Translations under genes and position numbers: made by a program
Shown here: piece by piece, positions 36,903 to 46,188 of the stretch
Position numbering within the stretch: the stretch's first letter is position 1
Layout: every line of letters starts with the position of its first letter
The notes under the pieces: model-generated
The model's input: only the letters and a program-made list of their open reading frames with translations
Database searches by the model: none
What the model was told of the DNA's origin: nothing
Assembly (NCBI GenBank): GCA_001689415.1
Contig: LUJM01000007.1
Location: 1-64,000, forward strand
Length of the DNA stretch: 64,000 bases
DNA from: Bacteroidales bacterium M2
Lineage (GTDB): Bacteria > Bacteroidota > Bacteroidia > Bacteroidales > Muribaculaceae
Direction: 5' to 3'

Positions 36903-37864
36903 GATTTGGATTTTAAGTAGGCTTCGTGAAGGTGATAGTTCTTTTTCATAAACAGCAGATAGGATGCCGCGAGAACCACGATAACGATACCCAGATAGAC
37001 GTAATGGTTAATCGGCAAGAAAATCAGTCCGGCAGAAACCGCGAGCTGCATTGCCATATACAGACCCGACACGGCCACGTGGGGGATGCGGAGTTCGTTT
37101 GCCATCAATTGATATGCGTGCTTGCGATGTGCTTCGCCGAGATTCTCATGGAGCTGAATACGGTGGCAGATTGTCAGTACGGCATCTGCACCATATACCG
37201 CAAGGAATACGATATAAGAGAAATCCTGAGTCTTGAGAATCAGCTGCCCGAGGGCAAACAATAGGATGAACGCCATGCTTATCGAGCCAACGTCACCGGC
37301 AAAGCATTTGGCCTTCTTGCGAAAGTTAAAGAAGCAGAACACCAAGAGGCTCAATCCGACAACGTATAAATAAGACATGTCGATAAATTGTTCTTTGCCA
37401 TTGAGATAAATGAGTGGCAACAACACGGCGATAGAATATCCGCCCGTGATGCCGTTGATGCCGTCCATGAAGTTGTATGCGTTGATAATGCCTACACATA
37501 CTATCAATGCGACGATCACAATCCACCAGTCATTCAAGTTCAGGATTCCAAACTGATAGAACATCAACCCCATTGCCACAAACTGCACAACCAGTCGCGC
37601 ACTATCGGGCAATGAGTGGATATCGTCGACAAAGCTAATCAAGCCTACCAGCGACAGTCCAAGGATGAACCACGTATACTGGAAGCCGAAGAATGCGGCA
37701 TAGAGCCATATACCGAACAGGAATATGATGCCACCACCGCGCAGTACGATGCTCGTATGCGAACTACGCATATTCGGTTTGTCGATGATGTTGAATTTGT
37801 CGGCTATGCGAAAGTATGCCAGCTCTAAAAAGAGTAGCAAAACAAAAATAACAGCGAAAATCAT
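36899..37864 (-). CDS. WecA/WbpL-like undecaprenyl-phosphate sugar-1-phosphate transferase
   Basis: A 321-aa polytopic membrane protein of the MraY/WecA superfamily with about ten hydrophobic segments. The Mg-binding and active-site landmarks are FVDDIHSLPDSARL (about residues 78-91), NAYNFMDGINGITGG (about 130-144) and FAGDVGS (about 190). These enzymes start glycan assembly by loading a sugar-1-phosphate on the lipid carrier. The partner epimerase upstream resembles the Pseudomonas WbpV/WbpL arrangement, where the first sugar is D-FucNAc or D-QuiNAc; that choice is inference. Confidence 0.88.
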   Translation of the reverse strand: MIFAVIFVLLLFLELAYFRIADKFNIIDKPNMRSSHTSIVLRGGGIIFLFGIWLYAAFFGFQYTWFILGLSLVGLISFVDDIHSLPDSARLVVQFVAMGLMFYQFGILNLNDWWIVIVALIVCVGIINAYNFMDGINGITGGYSIAVLLPLIYLNGKEQFIDMSYLYVVGLSLLVFCFFNFRKKAKCFAGDVGSISMAFILLFALGQLILKTQDFSYIVFLAVYGADAVLTICHRIQLHENLGEAHRKHAYQLMANELRIPHVAVSGLYMAMQLAVSAGLIFLPINHYVYLGIVIVVLAASYLLFMKKNYHLHEAYLKSKS

Positions 37865-37867
37865 AAA

Positions 37868-38770
37868 TTACTTGATATGAAGAGTTTCAAGGACTTTCAT
37901 GGGGGTCCAACCGAGTGCATCTATGGCTTTCCGGTTAGAGAATGTCAGTGATTGTGTCAGTTTGCCAAGACGCTGAGAATTTATTGGAAATTTCTTCCCC
38001 ACGATATCTCCAACTAAAGCCAGGCTCTTGGCACACCAATACGGTATCGAGATCGGCTTCCTTTTCCCCAGTTGGTTGGCAATCAAGATTGAGAGTTCTC
38101 CGAAAGTGGGCTGAGATGTATCACATACATTGTATATTCCGCCTTTATCAGCAACAAGCGGAATCAGGTAGGCGATATCATCTGCCATAAGTATACTTTT
38201 ACATACCTTACCTCCTGCGATGTTTACATAAAAGCCTTTTTCTATACCACGTATCATATCGCCGAGATTACCCGGCGGATTAACTCCGGCAAGCAGCGAT
38301 GGGCGCAGAATCGTAAGCACCACACCGTTTTTCCGGCACCAGTCAGTAAGAAATTCCTCCGCCATAATCTTGCTTTTGGCGTATGGCGTTGTACCATTAA
38401 GGGGGTGCTCCTCCGTAATAAGACTGCCGGACTCACAACCGTATACCGCAACTGTGCTTATGAATATCAACGATTTAGGAACACCGGCCTTTTCCAACGC
38501 TAAGCAAAGGTGCTTAGTACCCTCATAATTGACATCATAAAATAATTTTTCTTCTTCAAGCGTCTTGGGAACGACATGTGCCTTACCGGCAGCATGAAGT
38601 ACAATATCGTAACGCTCAGGCAATTCCGGCACATCCTTGGCCAAGTTGACAGTCAAGTCATCAGCGTTAAGATGCCCCAAGGTCGTAACCTTGTAATAGT
38701 TTGCCCTAAGTTTCGGAAGAATATTGTTGCCCAGGAAGCCCGATGCCCCGGTAAATAAAAGAGATTTCAT
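37868..38770 (-). CDS. NAD-dependent sugar epimerase/reductase, WbpV/WbpK-like
   Basis: A 300-aa short-chain Rossmann enzyme. The NAD-binding TGASGFLGNNIL and the catalytic Ser-Tyr-Lys set (FISTVAVYG, then TTPYAKSK) are present. It precedes a WecA/WbpL-like transferase, and such pairs reduce the C4-keto group of a UDP-sugar for lipid loading. Here the likely product is a UDP-6-deoxy-HexNAc. It is followed after 3 nt by the transferase gene and preceded after 3 nt by the WbuB-like gene. Confidence 0.82.
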   Translation of the reverse strand: MKSLLFTGASGFLGNNILPKLRANYYKVTTLGHLNADDLTVNLAKDVPELPERYDIVLHAAGKAHVVPKTLEEEKLFYDVNYEGTKHLCLALEKAGVPKSLIFISTVAVYGCESGSLITEEHPLNGTTPYAKSKIMAEEFLTDWCRKNGVVLTILRPSLLAGVNPPGNLGDMIRGIEKGFYVNIAGGKVCKSILMADDIAYLIPLVADKGGIYNVCDTSQPTFGELSILIANQLGKRKPISIPYWCAKSLALVGDIVGKKFPINSQRLGKLTQSLTFSNRKAIDALGWTPMKVLETLHIK

Positions 38771-38773
38771 AAT

Positions 38774-39955
38774 CTATGAGCTAAATAAGTTAGTGTACTT
38801 TGAAAGAATGGTTTCTTCTGAGAAACGTGTTAATGCTAATTCTTTCGCTCTTTTACCCATTTCCTTAAGTTCACTCCGAATATCTTCATTCACATTCGTT
38901 AGCCATGATTTGAGCCCTTGAATATCTGAATTTGCAAAGACATATCCAATTTTCGCCTCTTTGATTACTAATGCAATTTCAGACATCGGATCACCAACAT
39001 ATAATATAGGTTTTCCTGCTGACATTATATTATATGATTTAGATGGTACGCCAAGTCCATACATACCATCACATAGAGTTACCAGTGCTATGTCACAATC
39101 TTTTAAAATTGAGAACTGCTCATTTCTCGTAAAGCTTGATCCTATTTTTATGTTACTGAATTTATTATCTTTTATGCACTTATTTAGAATAGATACGATT
39201 GCTCCTGAGCCTCTTAGCTCTAGCTGTAATTTATGGTTATCAACGTTCCCAAAAATTTCAATAAAACTTTCAAGGCCTTGACATCGCCCAATATTGCCAG
39301 CAAAAAGCAATTTTATTGGACCATTCCTTGTGACGTTGACTTCGAGTTCATTTGAAGGATCAGACCAATTCTCAATCAATACCATTGGGGGGGTATGTGG
39401 ATAAAGCTTCTTTAAGAATAAGTCTTTCATGTCTCTGCCAATTACAATTAATCTATCCGAAGAAGAATAAGCCTTGTTGAATACAGACCTTAGTATGCGA
39501 TAGATTATATTATTGGGGGACTTGATTATTCCTGCTGCGACAGAATTTTCGGGGAAAACATCTTGAACTATTATGGTTAAATCTAACGATTTAATTCTTT
39601 TGATAAAAGAACATAGAACGAGAAAAGGTGCTGGATTTGTTACAATGAGTACCTTATCACCCTTGTTAGATATAGAATATAGTTTTTTTGCAAGACGCAA
39701 AGAAGAGAATGTAAATCGAATTATCCTTGATAGAATTTTATTCTTATCTAATTGTATTTGCTTTACGCGATGAACCTTATAATTCTTAGTCTCAGAATCT
39801 GAGATAAGACTTCCATCTTCATAACTTCCATCTCCACAAATAACCTCAACAGGCTGAGACTCGGATAGCTTGTCTGCAATCTTTGTCATTATATATGCTG
39901 TTGACGCTTTGTCTGGATAAAATAATTCAGATACGATAATTAGTTTATTTTTCAT
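38774..39955 (-). CDS. wbuB: Glycosyltransferase, WbuB-like (probable L-FucNAc transferase)
   Basis: A 393-aa GT-B fold enzyme of family GT4. N-terminal LIIVSELFYPDKASTAYIM is typical of the WbuB group; the C-terminal donor site has LFAGNIGRCQGLESFIE and GLGVPSKSYNIMSAGKPIL. In enterobacterial O-antigen clusters WbuB sits after fnlABC and transfers L-FucNAc, which fits its place here. Cytoplasmic side of the inner membrane. A C7 tract (39387-39393, G on the plus strand) in codons for HTPPM could allow slippage. Confidence 0.82.
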   Translation of the reverse strand: MKNKLIIVSELFYPDKASTAYIMTKIADKLSESQPVEVICGDGSYEDGSLISDSETKNYKVHRVKQIQLDKNKILSRIIRFTFSSLRLAKKLYSISNKGDKVLIVTNPAPFLVLCSFIKRIKSLDLTIIVQDVFPENSVAAGIIKSPNNIIYRILRSVFNKAYSSSDRLIVIGRDMKDLFLKKLYPHTPPMVLIENWSDPSNELEVNVTRNGPIKLLFAGNIGRCQGLESFIEIFGNVDNHKLQLELRGSGAIVSILNKCIKDNKFSNIKIGSSFTRNEQFSILKDCDIALVTLCDGMYGLGVPSKSYNIMSAGKPILYVGDPMSEIALVIKEAKIGYVFANSDIQGLKSWLTNVNEDIRSELKEMGKRAKELALTRFSEETILSKYTNLFSS

Positions 39956-39972
39956 CTATACGTTTGAAAAAT

Positions 39973-41097
39973 TTATTTTCGCCAAATCATTTTGTTGACG
40001 ATTCCTACATAAGATTGAATTATGCGAACAACCTTGTCGGAAACATTATCATCAGTATAGGCTTCTACCGGTGACGTACGATATCCTTCGTTTTGCATGT
40101 CAACTGCCATCCTAACAGCCTGAATGACGGCATCGGAGGTGATAGAACCTATCACGAAGACACCACTATCGATAGCTTCAGGGCGTTCTGTAGAAGTTCG
40201 GACAGAGACTGCAGGGAAGTGAAGATTTGCACTTTCTTCAGGGAGTGTGCCACTATCCGATACAACACAAAAGGCATTCTGCTGAAGTTTGTTGTAGTCC
40301 ATAAACCCGAGAGGCTTATGCTGGATTACACGATGATCGAATTTAAAGCCACGTTCCTTAATAAATTTCTCTGAACGAGGATGACAGCTATAAAGTATAG
40401 GCATGTCGTAGTATTCTGCCATGGCGTTGACTGCGTTCATCAAAGAATAGAAGTTCGCTTCTATATCAATGTTTTCCTCTCGATGGCTCGAAAGCAAAAT
40501 GTATTTGCGTTCCTTCAAGCCAAGTTCATCCAATATGTTGCTATCTTCAATAGCCTGCGCATGAACTTTGAGTACTTCAGCCATCGGAGAACCAACAACG
40601 TAAGTATACTCCGGTTTCACACCGCTGTCAAGTATATAACGGCGTGCATGCTCGGAGTAACAGAGATTGAGGTCGCTTGTGACATCAACGATTCTACGAA
40701 TCACTTCCTCAGGCAGATTTTCATCTTTGCAACGATTACCTGCTTCCATATGGAATACCGGAATCTTGAGACGCTTTGCTGCTACCACTGAAAGGCACGA
40801 GTTGGTATCACCGAGAACTATTATTGCATCAGGCTTAACTTCTATCATCAACTCATATGCCTTGGCTATGACATTACCCATTGTCTGACCAAGGTTTTCA
40901 CCGACAACGCCAAGATAAAAATCAGGTTGGCGAAGTCCAAGTTCTTTAAAGAAAACTTCGTTGAGAGTATAGTCATAGTTCTGACCAGTATGAACAAGCA
41001 CATGGTCAAAGTACTTATCGGATTTCTTTATAATTTCCGACATTTTTATGATTTCAGGGCGCGTACCCAGAATCGTCATTAATTTCAATTTCTTCAT
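39973..41097 (-). CDS. fnlC: UDP-HexNAc 2-epimerase, FnlC/WecB-like
   Basis: A 374-aa non-hydrolysing 2-epimerase, starting MKKLKLMTILGTRPEIIKMS at 41097. Other landmarks are LVHTGQNYDYTLNE, LGDTNSCLS, HMEAGNRCKDENLPEE and SDSGTLPEES. The last step of UDP-L-FucNAc synthesis uses this enzyme type. It overlaps the reductase gene by 4 nt (ATGA), and the three genes fnlA-fnlB-fnlC are contiguous, as in enterobacterial O-antigen and staphylococcal CapE-F-G clusters. The product assignment is inferred from that order. Confidence 0.9.
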   Translation of the reverse strand: MKKLKLMTILGTRPEIIKMSEIIKKSDKYFDHVLVHTGQNYDYTLNEVFFKELGLRQPDFYLGVVGENLGQTMGNVIAKAYELMIEVKPDAIIVLGDTNSCLSVVAAKRLKIPVFHMEAGNRCKDENLPEEVIRRIVDVTSDLNLCYSEHARRYILDSGVKPEYTYVVGSPMAEVLKVHAQAIEDSNILDELGLKERKYILLSSHREENIDIEANFYSLMNAVNAMAEYYDMPILYSCHPRSEKFIKERGFKFDHRVIQHKPLGFMDYNKLQQNAFCVVSDSGTLPEESANLHFPAVSVRTSTERPEAIDSGVFVIGSITSDAVIQAVRMAVDMQNEGYRTSPVEAYTDDNVSDKVVRIIQSYVGIVNKMIWRK

Positions 41098-41954
41098 TTT
41101 ATATTGTAGTGAGGATATAATGAGCGATGTTTTTTCATCCAATCCGCCATTTCGAATATCATGGTCTCATAATCCGGTATATTATAACTAAATTCAAAAT
41201 TTGTCCGGATTAATGATTTATCTGCGGTTACACCATCTATAGGATTAATTGTAAGTTTACCTCCGCGCAGATACTTATTAAAAAGACCTAGCAATTCAAA
41301 TTTAGTGATTGACGATGATGGAACAGCATTGACAAGTCCAAAGGCACGTTCTTTAGCTGCAACTTCCATTGTTTTAGCCAACTGGAGTGTTGTCTGGCCT
41401 GTCCAAATAGCCCCCGTGAATCCATTTACAGATGGACCAGGTTGCTGCATAAACCAATTAAGCAAACCTATACCCGTGGCTTTTATGTCTGGACCAACGA
41501 TAGAATTGCGTAATGTCAGGTTTTTACTGTCTTGTAATTCACCCATAGCCTTAGAGCGATCATAGAAAGTTGTGCCGTCTGGAAACGATGACTCAGTATA
41601 ATGGCCTGTTTTTCCAGAAAACACACAATCAGTACTCATATGAATAATCTGAGTTGACGTTTCGTCCGTAATTTCTGCGAGAAAATGAGGGAGATATCCA
41701 TTAAGCAATGTTGCAGCTCCATGATTTTTTTCTGCGAATTGGTTAAGAAGACCTATAGCATTAATTACAACATCATATTTCCCAGCCGCAATTACACCTC
41801 TAAGTAATTCAAAGTTAGATGCATCTCCAATTATGGTTGGAACAAATGTAGATTTTGAGCGAGCATAGCCGATTATTTCATGTCCTTGTTCTTTAAGATA
41901 AATGGTTATGATATGACCAGCCATGCCATTGCAACCTAGTACAAGAAATTTCAT
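41094..41954 (-). CDS. fnlB: UDP-2-acetamido-2,6-dideoxy-hexulose reductase, FnlB/CapF-like
   Basis: A 286-aa RmlD-type Rossmann enzyme, starting MKFLVLGCNGMAGHIITIYL at 41954; the longer frame to 42026 would run into fnlA. The active-site Ser/Thr and Tyr-Lys are in HMSTDCVFSG and FYDRSKAMGE. In the family it reduces the C4-keto sugar made by FnlA to give UDP-L-pneumosamine-type intermediates, which FnlC then epimerises to UDP-L-FucNAc. It is 13 nt from fnlA and overlaps fnlC. Confidence 0.9.
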   Translation of the reverse strand: MKFLVLGCNGMAGHIITIYLKEQGHEIIGYARSKSTFVPTIIGDASNFELLRGVIAAGKYDVVINAIGLLNQFAEKNHGAATLLNGYLPHFLAEITDETSTQIIHMSTDCVFSGKTGHYTESSFPDGTTFYDRSKAMGELQDSKNLTLRNSIVGPDIKATGIGLLNWFMQQPGPSVNGFTGAIWTGQTTLQLAKTMEVAAKERAFGLVNAVPSSSITKFELLGLFNKYLRGGKLTINPIDGVTADKSLIRTNFEFSYNIPDYETMIFEMADWMKKHRSLYPHYNIK

Positions 41955-41967
41955 TCTTTTCGTGGAT

Positions 41968-43017
41968 TTACTGAACGAAGTTTCCTTCTCCAGAAAGTTC
42001 ATTTTTGATATATTCCAGAGCCGCAATTTTCATCTTTGTCTCTTCCACCGTAAGTTGACGAGTGTTATTGGAGTCAAAGACTGAAAGTGTGTTTCGCTCA
42101 ACATCACCTTCTCTAAAATACTTGTCATAGTTAAGGCCACGGTTGTCTGCTGGAACACGATAGAAGTTACCCATATCTTCAGCTTTAGCGCATTCCTCGT
42201 TAGTGAGAAGGGTTTCGTACATCTTTTCGCCGTGACGGATGCCGATAACCTTGATGTCTTCTTTCTTGCCGCCGAAGAGCTCACAAACGGCCTCGGCCTG
42301 TGTGCCGATTGTACATGCGGGAGCTTTCTGTACGAGGATGTCACCGTTCTGACCGTGCTCGAATGCGAACAGCACCAAGTCGACAGCCTCGTCAAGACTC
42401 ATGATAAATCGGGTCATAGAAGGCTCGGTGAGAGTGATAGGGTTACCCGACCGGATTTGCTCAATCCACAAAGGAATTACAGAGCCGCGAGAACACATAA
42501 CGTTGCCATATCGTGTGCAACAGATTTTAGTTTTGCCTGAATAACGGCTCTTGGCAACGGCCACCTTCTCCTCTATAGCCTTGGTTATACCCATGGCGTT
42601 GATTGGATAAGCCGCCTTGTCGGTCGAAAGACAGATAACGGCCTCTACACCGGCCTCAACGGCTGCTGTAAGCACGTTGTCTGTACCGATGACATTGGTT
42701 TTCACGGCTTCCATTGGGAAGAACTCGCAGCTCGGCACCTGCTTCAACGCGGCGGCGTGGAAGATATAATCAACACCGGGCATCGCGTTTTTGCACGACT
42801 GAAGATTGCGCACATCGCCGATGTAGAACTTGATTTTGTGAGCCACTTCAGGATAGCGCACCTGATACTCATGGCGCATATCATCCTGTTTCTTCTCATC
42901 GCGGCTGAAGATGCGAATTTCCTTGATATCTGTTTTAAGAAAGCGTCGTAAGACTGCATTTCCAAACGATCCGGTACCTCCTGTAATTAGAAGGGTTTTG
43001 TCCTTGAAAATTGACAT
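41968..43017 (-). CDS. fnlA: UDP-GlcNAc 4,6-dehydratase/3,5-epimerase, FnlA/CapE-like
   Basis: A 349-aa extended short-chain dehydratase. The nucleotide-binding ITGGTGSFGNAVL (about residues 11-23), the NAD ribose-binding FSRDEKKQDDMRHEY, and STDKAAYPINAMGITKAIEE (the variant Met-Lys replacing the usual Tyr-x3-Lys, typical of CapE/FnlA) are visible. It starts the L-FucNAc branch from UDP-GlcNAc. It is the first of the fnlABC trio, transcribed with the whole capsule operon. Confidence 0.92.
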   Translation of the reverse strand: MSIFKDKTLLITGGTGSFGNAVLRRFLKTDIKEIRIFSRDEKKQDDMRHEYQVRYPEVAHKIKFYIGDVRNLQSCKNAMPGVDYIFHAAALKQVPSCEFFPMEAVKTNVIGTDNVLTAAVEAGVEAVICLSTDKAAYPINAMGITKAIEEKVAVAKSRYSGKTKICCTRYGNVMCSRGSVIPLWIEQIRSGNPITLTEPSMTRFIMSLDEAVDLVLFAFEHGQNGDILVQKAPACTIGTQAEAVCELFGGKKEDIKVIGIRHGEKMYETLLTNEECAKAEDMGNFYRVPADNRGLNYDKYFREGDVERNTLSVFDSNNTRQLTVEETKMKIAALEYIKNELSGEGNFVQ

Positions 43018-43057
43018 TTTATAATTTTTCTTGTTTAAATTTTGCTATATCTTAAAT

Positions 43058-44188
43058 TTACTTCTTATGCTTATGAATAATATCGAGTGCATTGTTCCAT
43101 TGCTCGATATTCTCATAAATATCGAATGACTTAGCTAAATTTGATGCATTCAATCTCATTTGGGAATAATCTGTGTTATCAAGTTCAAGAACCTTATCTA
43201 TGGTCTTGGCTATTGACTCAGGAGTATTATCAATCCAATAACCGGCATTCGCTTCTTCTAATATTTCCCAAGGAGTTCCATGTGAAGAGATTACAGGTGT
43301 TGATTGGCTTAAGGCTTCAATTACGACATTACCAAAGTTCTCAGACTCAGAGACTAAAACCAGAAACAGAGCACTACAGAGTGCCTTGAACTTATCTTCT
43401 CCAAATAGGGGAGCTTCGAATGAAACTTTATCAGCTAAACCATTTGAATTGATAAGGTCAGATAATTTAAGATAATAATCTTTGAATTGAGATTCTTGCA
43501 CTCCAACAATCTTTAGTTTGACTGAGGATTGTCTGAATTTTTGTGATAATGCTACTCCTTTTATTAATTTGTCTAATGCCTTTATCGGTGCAATTCGTCC
43601 TAAAAAAAGTAAGTATTGATCTTCCGATACGGATGGTAGAACAGGCTGTGGCAGCTCCATATAGTTGGGGATAAGCAAGGTGTTAACCTTTCCGCCCAAA
43701 ACTGACCGAGCATCATCACGTTCAGCTTCTGATGTCACATGAATAGAGATTTTAGAGACAAGGAATTTTTTGATAAAACTAAAAAATATTTTCTTGTCAG
43801 CTCTATTATTAATGGCGCTCTTCGAGAATTCACCCCTCGGAGACCATACCACAGGTTTCCCTAACTTAATTGCTGATTGTGCAAGTATTATTTCCGGTTT
43901 ATAGCATACAGACGTGAGCAGTACTATATCAGCAGTTTTGATTTCGGAATAGCTGGTTTTTATAATATTAATATACGGGAATCCCTTGCCTGAACAATAA
44001 ATTACTCTTATACCATCCAAGGTAATCCATTCATCTGTTGGAACTGCATTGTTAACGCTAATATGAGTTGTGACAACTGATACTTGATGCCCGGATTTAA
44101 CCAATGCTTTGGCAAGCCAATATACCGCATTTGCTGGTCCTCCTAATTTCGAAGGGTAAAAAAGCTGACTTGAAATAAAAATCTTCAT
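43058..44188 (-). CDS. Glycosyltransferase family 4
   Basis: A 376-aa GT-B enzyme. The N-terminal acceptor domain starts IFISSQLFYPSKLGGPANAV; the donor-site E-x7-E lies in SESENFGNVVIEALSQSTP. It presumably adds one sugar of the repeat unit on the cytoplasmic face; donor and linkage cannot be read from sequence. Its AT-rich composition matches wzx and wzy and differs from the fnl genes, suggesting different origin within the locus. Confidence 0.85.
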   Translation of the reverse strand: MKIFISSQLFYPSKLGGPANAVYWLAKALVKSGHQVSVVTTHISVNNAVPTDEWITLDGIRVIYCSGKGFPYINIIKTSYSEIKTADIVLLTSVCYKPEIILAQSAIKLGKPVVWSPRGEFSKSAINNRADKKIFFSFIKKFLVSKISIHVTSEAERDDARSVLGGKVNTLLIPNYMELPQPVLPSVSEDQYLLFLGRIAPIKALDKLIKGVALSQKFRQSSVKLKIVGVQESQFKDYYLKLSDLINSNGLADKVSFEAPLFGEDKFKALCSALFLVLVSESENFGNVVIEALSQSTPVISSHGTPWEILEEANAGYWIDNTPESIAKTIDKVLELDNTDYSQMRLNASNLAKSFDIYENIEQWNNALDIIHKHKK

Positions 44189-44191
44189 TGC

Positions 44192-45172
44192 TTAATCTAA
44201 AGAGTTGTATACTTTATTCCATGCTCCCATTAAAGCAGAGATTTCATGTCTTTCAGAATTCGACAGCCCGAAATCAATTAGTGAGTGCTGAAGATCTTCA
44301 TCTTTCACTAATTTCGAGATTCCGTCTTTTATAGCTTCAACGCTGTATGGATCAACATAAATGGCAGCGTTTCCACCAACCTCCTTCAGTACAGGGATAT
44401 TAGAGCAAATTACTGGACGACCAGCCTTATTTGCTTCTAAAAGAGGCATCCCAAATCCTTCAAACAAAGAACAAAAGAGGACAAGATCACAATTGTAATA
44501 CTCTTGTCTTAATTCTTCATCGCTGAGATTGTATTTATTTGTAACATCTATTTGCAATTTTTCAATTAAATCGCTTTGTATTTTTGAGAGTTTGCCGATA
44601 ATTGTGACACGACAGTCAAAAATTGATAAGGCTTCAAGTGTTCGCTCTAAGTTTTTGTTTTGTTTGGTGCCGATAATTAAGGCTTTGAATTTTGCGCCAA
44701 AACTTTTTGCCGGTATATGTTTGATGTTCGGATCGACACTATTGTGAATTACAATTATATCATCTCGTTTTGTGTATTTCTGAACATGTTTTTTGGTTTC
44801 TTCGCTAATGCATACGATTCTATCAGCGATTCTAAATGGTATTGTATACCACAGCATTTTTTTTATGTAATACTTGATGTTTTTTTTAGTATTGTAATCA
44901 AGTGTTACTGTGTCATGAACTGTTAATACTGTTTTACAGCCAATAAGGGAAAGCAAACAATAATGAATATCACCTGTAATATGATGGATTGCTTTCTTAT
45001 CTCTATGTTTAAGAACAAATATTAGGTTTTTAAACAAATCCTGTAAACCGGCACCTGACGATGGAACTGATAATTCTTCTTTATTGTCAGTGTTCTCGAT
45101 AATAGGACGAGCAACCTTATCAATACTGAAACCGGCTTTCTTATTGCGTTGAATGAATATGACCTTTCTCAT
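44192..45172 (-). CDS. Glycosyltransferase family 4
   Basis: A 326-aa GT-B enzyme with a short acceptor domain. The donor-site motif is FCSLFEGFGMPLLEANKAGRP, and VLTVHDTVTLDY marks the N-terminal Rossmann fold. It lies 3 nt upstream of the preceding transferase and overlaps the CgeB-like gene. The sugar is unknown. Confidence 0.84.
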   Translation of the reverse strand: MRKVIFIQRNKKAGFSIDKVARPIIENTDNKEELSVPSSGAGLQDLFKNLIFVLKHRDKKAIHHITGDIHYCLLSLIGCKTVLTVHDTVTLDYNTKKNIKYYIKKMLWYTIPFRIADRIVCISEETKKHVQKYTKRDDIIVIHNSVDPNIKHIPAKSFGAKFKALIIGTKQNKNLERTLEALSIFDCRVTIIGKLSKIQSDLIEKLQIDVTNKYNLSDEELRQEYYNCDLVLFCSLFEGFGMPLLEANKAGRPVICSNIPVLKEVGGNAAIYVDPYSVEAIKDGISKLVKDEDLQHSLIDFGLSNSERHEISALMGAWNKVYNSLD

Positions 45173-46188
45173 AGTTCAGATACCGTTTTTAACAGATATT
45201 TTGCTAAGTGATCATATGTATAGTGTTCCAGGAAATGTGAATATATTTTATTCGCTATCTCATGGCGTTCATCGGCATGATACAGATAATACTTTATCTT
45301 ATCAATAGCGTCGTTCGTATCCTTGAATGAAACTGTCTCAGGATCAACAGGTAGTAATTCTGCTAGTATTGGTCGATAATCACATAACTGGAATGCTCCG
45401 CAGCCGTTTGCCTCAAAGAATCTACAATTCACTGATTCAACTTCAGCAAAATGTAGGTTATTTAAAACTATTCTGGATCCATATAAAACCTTGGCCTTTT
45501 CTTCTCCAACAATGTATTTCCCAGTACAATATGGAGCAAGTGTATTATCGAAAAAACGATGGGGTACAACGCCATATAGTTTAATGTCAATACCTCCACG
45601 TATGATTTCTCCCAACATTCTAGTTCGGTAAGGATAAAGGGTTCCGTATGTAGCAACATCGATATCAAGTTCCCTTTCAAGGTCAGGTTTTTCAATCATC
45701 GGCTTTGGGTTGTATCGATGATTGAAAGCTTCGGTATACGGAAATGTATTTAAGTGCATATTATCCGTCATAAAACGGAGCATATACTTATCTTTAGTAA
45801 ACCATGCATCATAATTCCCAGCAAATACTTGCTGATAACCCAATGTCGTCATTTGATCTGGATTCACATGTATAACAACATTGGATGACGACTTTACATT
45901 ATCAATAAAAGATGGGTGAATGTCCTTATAAAGACAAACAATCAAGTCTGGGTTGAATGACTTAACATTATTCGACAATGTTTTGAATCTCCGCGCATCA
46001 TACTTATCATTGCTTGTCCGGAGGAATTTGTCCACAGACTGGGCATATGGTCTCAACGACTTGTTCTTGAATAATGCAAAAGAGTATATATCAAAAATTA
46101 TAACGTCATGACCTAGATGCATAAATGCATCTTTAAGGTGAAACTCCATTGAGTCTGCTCGGTCAGCTCCTATTATTGCAATTTTCAT
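45169..46188 (-). CDS. CgeB-like/glycosyltransferase-1_2 family protein
   Basis: A 339-aa protein starting MKIAIIGADRADSMEFHLKD. The C-terminal half has LNNLHFAEVESVNCRFFEANGCGAFQL and a conserved final segment as in CgeB-like GT-B transferases of capsule loci. It overlaps wzy by 4 nt and the next transferase by 4 nt, so three genes are translationally linked. I infer a glycan-extension role. Confidence 0.75.
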   Translation of the reverse strand: MKIAIIGADRADSMEFHLKDAFMHLGHDVIIFDIYSFALFKNKSLRPYAQSVDKFLRTSNDKYDARRFKTLSNNVKSFNPDLIVCLYKDIHPSFIDNVKSSSNVVIHVNPDQMTTLGYQQVFAGNYDAWFTKDKYMLRFMTDNMHLNTFPYTEAFNHRYNPKPMIEKPDLERELDIDVATYGTLYPYRTRMLGEIIRGGIDIKLYGVVPHRFFDNTLAPYCTGKYIVGEEKAKVLYGSRIVLNNLHFAEVESVNCRFFEANGCGAFQLCDYRPILAELLPVDPETVSFKDTNDAIDKIKYYLYHADERHEIANKIYSHFLEHYTYDHLAKYLLKTVSEL

